From positions 1-64,000 of the forward strand of contig JAFDZC010000018.1 of NCBI GenBank assembly GCA_018267095.1: 64,000 nucleotides of DNA. Direction: 5' to 3'. This DNA comes from Bacteroidota bacterium. Lineage in GTDB: Bacteria; Bacteroidota; Bacteroidia; Flavobacteriales; Flavobacteriaceae. Both the position numbers and the translations under genes were made by a program. Shown piece after piece: positions 17,869 through 25,529 of this stretch (position 1 is the stretch's first letter; each line of letters begins with the position of its first letter). A model generated the notes under the pieces. That model did no database searches. It was not told where the DNA came from and saw only the letters and a list, made by a program, of their open reading frames with translations.

Positions 17869-18543
17869 ATGCTACAAGATATTTTTACAGGAATTCCGCT
17901 CGGTATCTTTCTGAGTTTTATGGTTGGGCCTGTATTTTTTGTCTTACTCGAAACCAGTGCAGTCAAAGGGTTCCGTGCAGCTTTAGTCTTTGATTTGGGT
18001 GTGGTTTTAGCCGATGTTATCTTCATTGCATTGGCTTATTTCAGTAGTTATAAACTCATTCAAAGCATCAAAAACGATCCGGCTATTTTTATTTTTGGTG
18101 GAATTTTAATGCTTACCTATGGCATTACATCGTTTATTAAACTCAAAAAAGTAAGCAAGAATATTGATGAAATTGCTGTTGACGAGCTCATCAAAATCAA
18201 CTACTTCAATCTGTTTATCAAAGGATTTTTCTTGAATTTTATCAACGTTGGCGTATTGCTTTTTTGGTTTTTGATCTTGATTACCATCGGACCGAAATTG
18301 CAATTAGAAACCGCACGCATGGTGACTTTTTTCTCTGCTGTATTACTTTCTTATTTGGTGGTGGATATTGGAAAAATCTTACTGGCCAAACAGCTCAGAA
18401 GCAAAATGACACCGACCAATATTTTAAAAATCAAAAAAGTAATCAGCGTTTTGTTGATTATTTTTGGATTGACTTTGATGTTTCAAGGATGGTTTCCGAG
18501 CGATCAAAAACTTGTCAAAAAGGCACTCGAAAAAATAGAATAA
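17869..18543 (+). CDS. LysE family translocator
   Basis: A 224-residue inner-membrane protein with about six hydrophobic helices and the LysE/RhtB start IPLGIFLSFMVGPVFFVLLETSAVKGFRAAL. The family exports amino acids or related metabolites; the substrate cannot be told. The charged segment after helix 3 (KLKKVSKNIDEIAVDELIKIN) is longer than in E. coli RhtB. 31 bp after the head-GIN gene, ending at a terminator. Confidence 0.85.
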   Translation: MLQDIFTGIPLGIFLSFMVGPVFFVLLETSAVKGFRAALVFDLGVVLADVIFIALAYFSSYKLIQSIKNDPAIFIFGGILMLTYGITSFIKLKKVSKNIDEIAVDELIKINYFNLFIKGFFLNFINVGVLLFWFLILITIGPKLQLETARMVTFFSAVLLSYLVVDIGKILLAKQLRSKMTPTNILKIKKVISVLLIIFGLTLMFQGWFPSDQKLVKKALEKIE

Positions 18544-18554
18544 CACACAATAAA

Positions 18555-18582
18555 AAAACCGCTCTTTAGAAGCGGTTTTTTG
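18555..18582. terminator. Terminator between LysE gene and tRNA-Cys
   Basis: AAAAAACCGCT and AGCGGTTTTTT arms with a CTTTAGA loop. Symmetric A and T runs make it usable from both strands: LysE on plus, tRNA-Cys on minus. Confidence 0.85.
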
Positions 18583-18585
18583 TTG

Positions 18586-18656
18586 AGGCATCGTCCGGAT
18601 TCGAACCGGAGTAGGAGCTTTTGCAGAGCCCAGCCTAGCCACTCGGCCACGACGCC
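18586..18656 (-). tRNA. tRNA-Cys (anticodon GCA)
   Basis: Minus strand 71 nt. Acceptor GGCGTCG pairs with CGATGCC (one G-U). D-arm GGCCGAGTGGCTAGGC; anticodon stem GGGCT/AGCTC with loop CTGCAAA, anticodon GCA; T-arm TCCGG-TTCGAAT-CCGGA. Discriminator U. The 3' CCA is not encoded. A -7 box lies 13 bp upstream. Confidence 0.95.
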
Positions 18657-18669
18657 TGATGTTCGGGGG

Positions 18670-18677
18670 CAAACATA
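18670..18677 (-). promoter_or_regulatory. -7 box for tRNA-Cys
   Basis: TATGTTTG on the minus strand (TAnnTTTG), 13 bp before the mature 5' end of tRNA-Cys. Confidence 0.6.
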
Positions 18678-18746
18678 GTAAATTATTTTCAAAATAAAAT
18701 TCAATTCTTAAAAAATAATTTACAGCCAATCGCCCGCCAATTCTGA

Positions 18747-19106
18747 TTAGTTGCGGTATTCTTCCATAACAATAGTAACTGCTTCAACATCACCACCAAT
18801 AGGCGGATTGAGTTTTGAAACGCCCAAGACAATTCTGGAAACCTCCGGCAATTCTTTAAAAATACGCATGATGATTCTATGGCCAACATGTTCTAGCAAT
18901 TGTGAACGAATGGCCATTTCTTCAACCACTATTTTGTTGAGCACCACATAGTCAACGGTATCGGCTAAGTTGTCTGAAATGGATGATTTTCTCAGGTCGG
19001 TTTTGATTTCTAAATCAACACTGTAGTCTGAACCAATTCTGCCTTCTTCGGCCAAACATCCGTGATAGGCATATACGCGAATGTTTTTAAGTCTGATATT
19101 ACCCAT
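18747..19106 (-). CDS. folB: Dihydroneopterin aldolase
   Basis: Folate synthesis: cleaves 7,8-dihydroneopterin to hydroxymethyl-dihydropterin and glycolaldehyde. 119 residues from the ATG at 19106 (MGNIRLKNIRVYAYHGCLAEEG), with the conserved YAYHG-EE substrate pocket and the ETPK-like KLNPPIGGDVEAVTI end. The longer frame to 19193 adds 29 residues before the normal start and runs through a near-consensus -7 box (TACTTTTA, minus strand 19131-19138). No other folate gene is adjacent. Confidence 0.9.
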   Translation of the reverse strand: MGNIRLKNIRVYAYHGCLAEEGRIGSDYSVDLEIKTDLRKSSISDNLADTVDYVVLNKIVVEEMAIRSQLLEHVGHRIIMRIFKELPEVSRIVLGVSKLNPPIGGDVEAVTIVMEEYRN

Positions 19107-19229
19107 GTGAAAACAATTGTTAACTATGGGTAAAAGTATAAAATATTTCTGACTGGCTTTGAAAAGCAGCTTTAAATCATCGCCGAATTTCACAACTATT
19201 TTAATAACTTAGCGCTCTAAATTTTTACT

Positions 19230-20915
19230 ATGTCGACCGAGGAAAAATCACTCAATTTTATCGAACAAATCATCGAGGAAGATTTAAAAAACGGACTTTC
19301 TAAAGACAAACTTCGCTTTCGATTTCCACCTGAACCCAACGGTTATCTGCATGTGGGGCACGCCAGTGCGATTTGCTTGAATTTTGGTTTGGGTTTAGAT
19401 TACAATGCGCCGGTGAATTTGCGTTTTGATGATACCAATCCATCGAAAGAAGAACAAGAATATGTTGATGCGATTAAGCGTGATGTGCAATGGTTGGGAT
19501 TTCAATGGGACAGAGAATGTTACGCTTCAGATTATTTTCAACAACTCTATGATTGGGCGGTTTTACTCATTCAAAAAGGAAAAGCGTACGTCGATAGTCA
19601 AACCTCTGAAGACATGGCTATTCAAAAAGGAACGCCTACGCAAGCCGGAACTCATTCGCCTTTTCGCGACCGTTCAGTGGAAGAAAATTTAGACCTTTTT
19701 ACCCGAATGAAAAACGGCGAATTCCCCAAAGGAACGCATGTGCTGCGCGCCAAAATTGATATGGCTTCACCCAACATGCTCATGCGCGACCCGATTATTT
19801 ATCGCATCATGCACGAGCATCACCACCGCACCGGTAACGATTGGTGTATTTATCCAATGTATGATTGGGCACATGGTGAGAGTGATTATTTAGAACAGAT
19901 TTCACACTCGTTGTGTACCCTTGAATTCTTGCCACACCGCGAATTGTACGATTGGTTTTTGGATCAGATTTACGATGAAAAATTAGTACGTCCGAAACAA
20001 CGTGAATTTGCCAGAAGGAATCTTTCGCACACGATTGTTTCTAAAAGAAAGTTGCTTCAATTGGTTGATGAAAAGCATGTATCGGGTTGGGATGATCCGC
20101 GCATGAGTACGATTTCAGGCATGCGCAGACGCGGTTATCCACCTATGGCCATTCGCAACTTTGCCAATACAATTGGAATTGCCAAAAGAACCAATTTGAT
20201 TGATGTTTCTCTGTTAGAATTCTGCGTTCGTGAAGAACTCAATAAAACCACCGATCGCGTGATGGCAGTTTTGAATCCGGTCAAGTTGGTGATTACCAAT
20301 TACCCTGAAAATCAAGAAGAATGGCTCGATGCCGAGAACAATCCGGAAGCCGAAGTGATGACGCACCGAAAAGTTCCGTTTACCAAAGAGCTCTATATTG
20401 AGCGCGAAGATTTTAAAGAAGAAGCTGATAAGAAATTTTTCAGGTTGACTTTAGGCACTGAGGTTCGACTTAAAAATGCCTATATCATCAAAGGTGAAAG
20501 AGTAGTCAAAGATGCTAACGGGAACATCACCGAAATTCATTGTAGCTATGATGCGGATAGTAAGTCTGGTAGCGGAACCGAGGCCAGTATGCGCAAGGTC
20601 AAAGGAACCATTCATTGGGTTTCAACCCAGCATGCGCTCCAAGCTGAAGTGCGTGTTTATGATCGATTGTTCACCCATGAAAACCCGGATGGCGACAAAG
20701 ATATTGACTTTAAAACCTACATTAATCCGAATTCATTGCAAGTCATTACCGGTTATGTGGAACCAAGTTTAAAAGAAGCAAAATCCGGAACTGCATATCA
20801 GTTTCAGCGGTTGGGTTATTTTTGTGTGGATGCAGATTCGACTTCTGAAAAATTGGTTTTTAACAAAACAGTGGGCCTTCGAGATACGTGGGCCAAGATT
20901 GAAAGTAAAGAATAA
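19230..20915 (+). CDS. glnS: Glutaminyl-tRNA synthetase
   Basis: Charges tRNA-Gln with glutamine. A 561-residue class I synthetase with PPEPNGYLHVGHAS (HIGH-type motif at 41-44), FDDTNP, the GlnRS-specific YDWAHGESDYLEQISHS segment, KMSKS variant VSKRKL near residue 271, and the C-terminal anticodon-binding beta-barrels. Length is normal. Its presence means this organism does not rely solely on the GatCAB route for Gln-tRNA. Monocistronic, with a terminator after it. Confidence 0.97.
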   Translation: MSTEEKSLNFIEQIIEEDLKNGLSKDKLRFRFPPEPNGYLHVGHASAICLNFGLGLDYNAPVNLRFDDTNPSKEEQEYVDAIKRDVQWLGFQWDRECYASDYFQQLYDWAVLLIQKGKAYVDSQTSEDMAIQKGTPTQAGTHSPFRDRSVEENLDLFTRMKNGEFPKGTHVLRAKIDMASPNMLMRDPIIYRIMHEHHHRTGNDWCIYPMYDWAHGESDYLEQISHSLCTLEFLPHRELYDWFLDQIYDEKLVRPKQREFARRNLSHTIVSKRKLLQLVDEKHVSGWDDPRMSTISGMRRRGYPPMAIRNFANTIGIAKRTNLIDVSLLEFCVREELNKTTDRVMAVLNPVKLVITNYPENQEEWLDAENNPEAEVMTHRKVPFTKELYIEREDFKEEADKKFFRLTLGTEVRLKNAYIIKGERVVKDANGNITEIHCSYDADSKSGSGTEASMRKVKGTIHWVSTQHALQAEVRVYDRLFTHENPDGDKDIDFKTYINPNSLQVITGYVEPSLKEAKSGTAYQFQRLGYFCVDADSTSEKLVFNKTVGLRDTWAKIESKE

Positions 20916-20937
20916 ATCAATATTGACAATTTCTATA

Positions 20938-20966
20938 AGAAGCCCGCTTTTGTAGCGGGTTTTTTA
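20938..20966 (+). terminator. Terminator after glnS
   Basis: GCCCGC (20943-20948) pairs with GCGGGT around a TTTTGTA loop, followed by TTTTTT. Confidence 0.85.
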
Positions 20967-21004
20967 ATGATTATAAATAACTATTCTAATTTTTAATTCT
21001 ATTG

Positions 21005-21052
21005 AAATTCGCTATAAAAATTGACTTTCATAAATTGTTTCTAAGCGAATTT
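21005..21052. repeat. 9-bp inverted repeat in intergenic region
   Basis: AAATTCGCT (21005-21013) and its exact complement AGCGAATTT (21044-21052), 30 bp apart, between glnS and the YtxH gene. No T run. Meaning unknown; the rest of 20966-21192 shows only a possible -7 box. Confidence 0.4.
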
Positions 21053-21165
21053 TAAAAACAGCTAAGGTGATTTTATATTGAAATATTTAAAGTTCCCGCA
21101 AATCGCTCGAAATTAATTTTTTTCTTTTAGGAGTGCTATTAACAAAGCTCAGGAAAGAAATTTCG

Positions 21166-21173
21166 TAACTTTA
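21166..21173 (+). promoter_or_regulatory. Probable -7 box for the YtxH cluster
   Basis: TAACTTTA differs from TAnnTTTG at the last base; 19 bp before the ATG at 21193. Confidence 0.4.
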
Positions 21174-21192
21174 GGCATCAAAACTTAAAATC

Positions 21193-21522
21193 ATGTCTGG
21201 AAAAAATAGTGAAGGATTGGTTGCCTTACTTTTGGGCGCTGCCATCGGAGTTGGACTCGGAATTTTGTTTGCACCGGATAAAGGTTCGCAAACCCGAAAA
21301 AAAATCAAAGACAATTTAGACGAACTCAAAAATGATTTGAAAGACAAATTTCAAACCGTCGAAAATGAAGCCAAAGAAAAATTGGGTCAAACCAAAGAAG
21401 ACTTCAAAGAATCGATGGATGATTTATTGTCGCGTTCTAGTTATAAAGCTGAAGAAGCGATTACGTATTTGGAGCAAAAGTTAGCCGAACTCAAACAACA
21501 AAACGCAAAATTTCAGAAGTAA
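21193..21522 (+). CDS. YtxH domain-containing protein
   Basis: A 109-residue protein: a Gly-rich membrane segment (about 9-26: LVALLLGAAIGVGLGILFAP) followed by DKGSQTRKKIKDN and a long charged helical tail (about 35-109). This is the YtxH/GvpP-like pattern, often stress-related, with no known biochemical activity. First of three tightly linked small genes; its TAA overlaps the ATG of the next gene by one base. Confidence 0.88.
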   Translation: MSGKNSEGLVALLLGAAIGVGLGILFAPDKGSQTRKKIKDNLDELKNDLKDKFQTVENEAKEKLGQTKEDFKESMDDLLSRSSYKAEEAITYLEQKLAELKQQNAKFQK

Positions 21523-21872
21523 TGGCTTTTGATGAACTCAAAGAACAAACCGAAGAATTTCAAGAGCAGGCCAAAGCTTATATTGAAACCACTGTGGCCT
21601 ATTATAAACTCTGGGGTTTTAAAGTAGCAATGAAGTCAACCACGATGATGGTTAAGTTTTTACTGATTGCCTTGTGTTTGCTCATCGTTTTGCTTTTCGC
21701 TTCCATCGCAGGAGCTTTGGCTTTAGGCGTCTGGATGCAATCATATTCGCTCGGGTTTTTGTCGGTGGCCGGCATTTATCTCATTCTGGCAATTTTGCTT
21801 TTTAGAGTTAAAGACAAAATTGTCGAAGGCCCGATTTTAGAGCGATTTTCAGAAATTTTCTTTAATGATTAA
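21522..21872 (+). CDS. Phage holin family-like (Phage_holin_3_6) membrane protein
   Basis: A 116-residue protein with an amphipathic N-terminal helix (about 1-45) and two membrane helices (about 46-68 and 75-95) joined by GVWMQSYSLG, then a short charged tail. It matches the Phage_holin_3_6 family, which despite its name is widespread in chromosomes and usually sits beside YtxH genes, as here. There is no phage gene nearby, so a lysis function is unlikely; a membrane-stress or envelope role is inference. Confidence 0.8.
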   Translation: MAFDELKEQTEEFQEQAKAYIETTVAYYKLWGFKVAMKSTTMMVKFLLIALCLLIVLLFASIAGALALGVWMQSYSLGFLSVAGIYLILAILLFRVKDKIVEGPILERFSEIFFND

Positions 21873-21874
21873 TC

Positions 21875-22129
21875 ATGGGAAACAAAAAATATAGCTCATA
21901 CGATGAGATTGACCGTGAACTTGAAATGCTTAAGATCGAACGCGAGATTAGTTATCAAAAAGCTTCGTTGAGTGTTCAACAATTTAAAGAAAATTTGTTT
22001 CCAACCAAACAGATTTCCTATCTGTCTTGGCTCAATAAAAATGTATTGAGCGGTCTGGCCGGAACCGTTTTTAAAGCCGCATTACCTTTTATCTTGCAAT
22101 GGATATTAAACAGAAAAAGAGGCAATTAA
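21875..22129 (+). CDS. Small protein of YtxH/holin cluster (DUF6327-like)
   Basis: An 84-residue protein beginning MGNKKYSSYDEIDRELEMLKIEREISYQ, a charged helix, followed by a hydrophobic C-terminal segment (LAGTVFKAALPFILQWIL) that may be membrane-embedded or amphipathic, ending RKRGN. I associate it by position and composition with Bacteroidota DUF6327, from memory only. Two bases separate it from the holin-like gene. The stop codon lies in the loop of the terminator hairpin. Confidence 0.75.
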   Translation: MGNKKYSSYDEIDRELEMLKIEREISYQKASLSVQQFKENLFPTKQISYLSWLNKNVLSGLAGTVFKAALPFILQWILNRKRGN

Positions 22130-22140
22130 GCCTCTTTTTT
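22119..22140 (+). terminator. Terminator overlapping the stop codon
   Basis: GAGGC and GCCTC arms around AATTAA (which contains the TAA stop of the small gene), followed by TTTTTT. Confidence 0.85.
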
Positions 22141-22158
22141 ATTGAATTTTCAGTTGAT

Positions 22159-23142
22159 TTACGCAGAAGGTTCAGCAGGATTTGAAGTGTCCGACGGATT
22201 GTAATCAGACGAGGTCTTGTTTTTATCCTTCACTCTTTTCGGCTGATTTTTGAGTTGTTCCCCAATTTGGTTCGAAGCGGCAAAACTCGCCACCATATTG
22301 TTGAGCATATCGGTAGCAGCTTGCGGAGAATTCGGCAACAAAATCAAGTTTGAATTGGTATCAGCACCCACCGCTTGCAAAGTATCATAATGTTGTGTGA
22401 CGACAATCAAGGCAGAAGCTTCTTGTGAATTAATGCCCACACTGTTCAAAACTTCTACACTTTCAACCAATCCGCGGGCGATTTCACGGCGTTGATCAGC
22501 AATACCCTGACCTTGTAATTTTTTACTTTCGGCTTCAGCTTTGGCTTTGGCGACAATTCTGATGCGTTGCGCTTCGCTTTCAAATTGCGCAGCGGTTTTT
22601 TCACGCTCGGCAGCATTGATGCGGTTCATCGCGTTTTTTACCTGAATATCCGGATCAATATCAGTAACCAAAGTGTTGATGATGTCATAACCGTAAGCCA
22701 TCATTGCTTCGTTTAATTCGCGTTTAACAGCAATGGCAATATCGTCTTTGCGAACAAAAACATCATCCAAAATGAGCTTCGGCACTTCGGCGCGCACCAC
22801 ATCAAAAACATAAGCGGTGATCTGATCATGCGGATATTCGAGTTTGTAAAAAGCTTCATATACGTGTTCTTGAATCACTTTAAACTGAACCGAAACTTTC
22901 ATTTTGACAAAAACATTGTCTTTGGTTTGGGTTTCAATAATGACATCAAGTTGTTGAATTCTGAGATTCACTCGGCCTGAAATACGATCAATAACCGGTA
23001 ATTTGAGTTGCAAACCTGAATTCCGAATGCTGTGAAATTTGCCAAATCGTTCAATAACCGCAGCGGTTTGTTGCTTCACGGTAAAGAAAGATGAGAGTAA
23101 AAGGACTAAGCCTAAAAAAAGAACAATGACTAAAAATGGCAT
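22159..23142 (-). CDS. SPFH/Band 7 domain protein (stomatin-like)
   Basis: A 327-residue membrane scaffold protein: one N-terminal membrane helix (about 2-22), then the SPFH domain starting VKQQTAAVIERFGKFHSIRNSGL, with GLQLKLPVIDRI, a coiled segment (AAEREKTAAQFESEAQRIRIVAKAKAEAESKK) and the oligomerising VLNSVGINSQEASALIVVTQHYD region. The C-terminal tail is charged and Ser/Pro-rich. Known role of the family: organising membrane microdomains and protease complexes. No NfeD partner gene is adjacent. Full length. Confidence 0.9.
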   Translation of the reverse strand: MPFLVIVLFLGLVLLLSSFFTVKQQTAAVIERFGKFHSIRNSGLQLKLPVIDRISGRVNLRIQQLDVIIETQTKDNVFVKMKVSVQFKVIQEHVYEAFYKLEYPHDQITAYVFDVVRAEVPKLILDDVFVRKDDIAIAVKRELNEAMMAYGYDIINTLVTDIDPDIQVKNAMNRINAAEREKTAAQFESEAQRIRIVAKAKAEAESKKLQGQGIADQRREIARGLVESVEVLNSVGINSQEASALIVVTQHYDTLQAVGADTNSNLILLPNSPQAATDMLNNMVASFAASNQIGEQLKNQPKRVKDKNKTSSDYNPSDTSNPAEPSA

Positions 23143-23185
23143 GGTGATAAATTTTAAGTTGAAAGCCTTTCTACGAAATTTAATG

Positions 23186-23193
23186 TATGTTTG
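23186..23193 (+). promoter_or_regulatory. -7 box for the OMP gene at 23222
   Basis: TATGTTTG (TAnnTTTG), 28 bp before the ATG at 23222. It excludes the longer frame that starts in the SPFH gene. Confidence 0.55.
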
Positions 23194-23221
23194 TTACATC
23201 TTAACCAAGAACATTTTAGCC

Positions 23222-23863
23222 ATGAAAAAAATATTCGCGCTATTACTTATATCAGGACTTTCAGCCTATGGCCAATTTCAGAACAAAGACGGAAACCGCA
23301 TCGGAATTTCAGGTGGAATTTCACAAACATCTTTGTTTACCAATAATTTCAGTGCTAAACCTGAGAGTGGTTTTGCCGGTGGTTTGTCAGTGCGCGGAAA
23401 TTACTACAACGATTGGAGCATGATTTACGGTATGCAGTTTTTCTCGAATAATTTTTCACTTGAAGCTGATTACAATCAGCGCGTGAAATACAACTTTCAA
23501 GGCGTGAAGGTTCGTTTGCTTTTGAGTTATAATGTGATTGAAGATCACGTTTCGGTTGATTTTGGTCCGCAAGTTCAGATCAACGGAAAAATGCATATTT
23601 CGGGTGCTGACGAACAAAAACAACTAACCGGAACCATTTTGAAAGCCAAAGATATTATTGATGTTTCTCCGGCGAGCGGTCAAATTTACGTGGGTGCTTC
23701 TGGCGGCGGAAAAGTCGTGCGCGCGCTGGTTTTTTATGAATATGGATTTACCAATTTCTTCAACAAACTCAACAAAGACGATGATTTGATTGCCAAAAAC
23801 GGCAACAGAAATTTTAAAGGAACTCTAGGAACGATTAACGCTCAGGTGATATTTAATTTATAA
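23222..23863 (+). CDS. Outer membrane beta-barrel protein
   Basis: A 213-residue protein with signal peptide MKKIFALLLISGLSAYGQ and alternating amphipathic strands rich in Y, N, G and F, for example GFAGGLSVRGNYYNDWSMIYGMQFFS and VKVRLLLSYNVIEDHVSVDFGPQV, ending in strand GTINAQVIFNL with a C-terminal hydrophobic residue. This is the pattern of a small outer-membrane beta-barrel of the PorT/OmpW-like size class. Specific function unknown. The upstream 61 residues in the long frame overlap the SPFH gene on the opposite strand and are not used. Confidence 0.8.
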   Translation: MKKIFALLLISGLSAYGQFQNKDGNRIGISGGISQTSLFTNNFSAKPESGFAGGLSVRGNYYNDWSMIYGMQFFSNNFSLEADYNQRVKYNFQGVKVRLLLSYNVIEDHVSVDFGPQVQINGKMHISGADEQKQLTGTILKAKDIIDVSPASGQIYVGASGGGKVVRALVFYEYGFTNFFNKLNKDDDLIAKNGNRNFKGTLGTINAQVIFNL

Positions 23864-23865
23864 TA

Positions 23866-23894
23866 AAAAAGCTCCCAACACGGGAGCTTTTTTT
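23866..23894. terminator. Bidirectional terminator between OMP and gltX
   Basis: AAAAAAGCTCCC and GGGAGCTTTTTTT arms around AACAC; serves both converging genes. Confidence 0.88.
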
Positions 23895-25398
23895 ATAAAG
23901 TATCAACGGCTTTTTGAATTCGTTTGGTGGTTTCTTCTTTACCAATCCACTCGATGATGTCAAATAAATGTGGGCCTTTGAGCGCACCCACCAAACTCAA
24001 GCGCAGTGGTTGCATGATTTTCCCCATTCCGATTTCACGGGCAGCAATCCATTCTTTGATGATGGTTTCGATGTTTTGAGAACTAAAATCAGCAATGTTG
24101 TTCATTACAGTAATGATTTCGCTCATGAGTGCTGCAGTATCGGCATTCCAATTTTTGGTCGCTTTTTCATCATAAGAACTCGGCGCCACAAAAAAGAAAT
24201 CGCTCATTTCCCAAAATTCTGAAACAAAATTCGCTCGTTCTTTAATCATTGAAACTAGGTGAATAAGTTTATCCTCAGCCGGCGTGAATCCTTTTTCATG
24301 CAAAAGGACAGCAAATGATTTAGCCAAGTCGGCGTTGTCTTGCAACATCAAATAATGGTGGTTGAACCATTTGTTTTTTTCCGGATCAAACTTTGCTCCT
24401 GCTTTGTGCACACGGTTCAAATCAAACTTTTGTACCAATTCTTCTAGGCTGAAAATCTCTTGATCCGTTCCGTCGTTCCAACCCAGCAAAGCCAAAAAGT
24501 TAATCACTGCTTGTGGCAAATAACCCTTTTCTCGGTAGCCCGATGAGATGCCCTCTTCAGATGTCCACTCCAGCGGAAACACCGGAAAGCCCATTTTGTC
24601 ACCGTCGCGTTTGGAGAGTTTTCCGTTGCCGATGGGTTTTAAAATCAATGGTAAATGCGCAAATTCAGGTGCTTGCCAATCAAAAGCTTTGTACAATAAA
24701 TGATGCAAAGGCATCGAAGGCAACCATTCTTCCCCGCGAATCACATGCGAGGTTTGCATCAAATGATCATCGACAATGTTGGCCAAATGATAGGTTGGCA
24801 TACCGTCGCTTTTGAACAAAACTTTATCGTCGAGCAAATTGGTGTCAAATTGAATATCACCGCGAATGATGTCGTGCAAATGCAAGGTTTCATTCACAGG
24901 TGTTTTAAAACGAATCACGTAATCTTGCCCAGCGTCAATGCGTTTTTGCGTTTCTTCAGCTGACAAAACCAATGAAGTATCGAGTTTTTCGCGGTTGTGC
25001 CAATTGTAAATAAAGGTTTTCCCTTCAGCTTCGTGTTGTTTTCTATGCGCATCGAGCGCTTCGGGCGTGTCAAAAGCATAATAAGCCCAACCGGTTTGAA
25101 TGAGTTGCTCGGCATATTGACGATACATGGCTTTCCGCTCGGATTGACGATACGGACCAAACTTTTCGTTTTTGCCCACAGTTTCATCAGGCGAAATCCC
25201 GAGCCATTCGAGCGCTTCAAAAATATACGCTTCTGCTCCGGGCACAAATCGATTTTGATCGGTATCTTCAATGCGGAGATAAAAAGTACCGTTGTGTTTT
25301 TTGGCAAACAAATAATTGAACAAAGCCGTGCGAACTCCGCCAATGTGCAGCGGGCCGGTCGGACTTGGTGCGAAACGAACGCGAACAGGTTGTGACAT
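23893..25398 (-). CDS. gltX: Glutamyl-tRNA synthetase
   Basis: Charges tRNA-Glu. 501 residues from the ATG at 25398 (MSQPVRVRFAPSPTGPLHIGG): HIGH-type motif HIGG at 18-21, IEDTDQNR, FKSDGMPTYHLANIVDDHLM, KMSKS-type KLSKRDG near residue 252, and the C-terminal anticodon-binding helices. The longer frame begins nine codons earlier in the -7 box region and is rejected. Full length. Confidence 0.97.
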   Translation of the reverse strand: MSQPVRVRFAPSPTGPLHIGGVRTALFNYLFAKKHNGTFYLRIEDTDQNRFVPGAEAYIFEALEWLGISPDETVGKNEKFGPYRQSERKAMYRQYAEQLIQTGWAYYAFDTPEALDAHRKQHEAEGKTFIYNWHNREKLDTSLVLSAEETQKRIDAGQDYVIRFKTPVNETLHLHDIIRGDIQFDTNLLDDKVLFKSDGMPTYHLANIVDDHLMQTSHVIRGEEWLPSMPLHHLLYKAFDWQAPEFAHLPLILKPIGNGKLSKRDGDKMGFPVFPLEWTSEEGISSGYREKGYLPQAVINFLALLGWNDGTDQEIFSLEELVQKFDLNRVHKAGAKFDPEKNKWFNHHYLMLQDNADLAKSFAVLLHEKGFTPAEDKLIHLVSMIKERANFVSEFWEMSDFFFVAPSSYDEKATKNWNADTAALMSEIITVMNNIADFSSQNIETIIKEWIAAREIGMGKIMQPLRLSLVGALKGPHLFDIIEWIGKEETTKRIQKAVDTL

Positions 25399-25414
25399 AT
25401 GCTGAAAATTTGCG

Positions 25415-25422
25415 CAAAGATA
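25415..25422 (-). promoter_or_regulatory. -7 box for gltX
   Basis: TATCTTTG on the minus strand, 16 bp before the ATG at 25398. Confidence 0.6.
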
Positions 25423-25529
25423 CACTTCAAATCTTATGGAACTGAGCCTGAGTATTGATAAATTTTTAAGTTTTTCGATTCGTTTAAAATTGTATTTTTA
25501 GCGATTGTAACCAAAACTACGCTTGAACC

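Noticed and set aside
20141..20151. DnaA box TTATCCACA-like word in glnS
   Set aside because: TTATCCACC is a single coding-sequence match without clustering.
21522..21872. Prophage remnant suggested by the holin family name
   Set aside because: No integrase, capsid, tail or lysin gene nearby and the neighbours are YtxH-type chromosomal genes.
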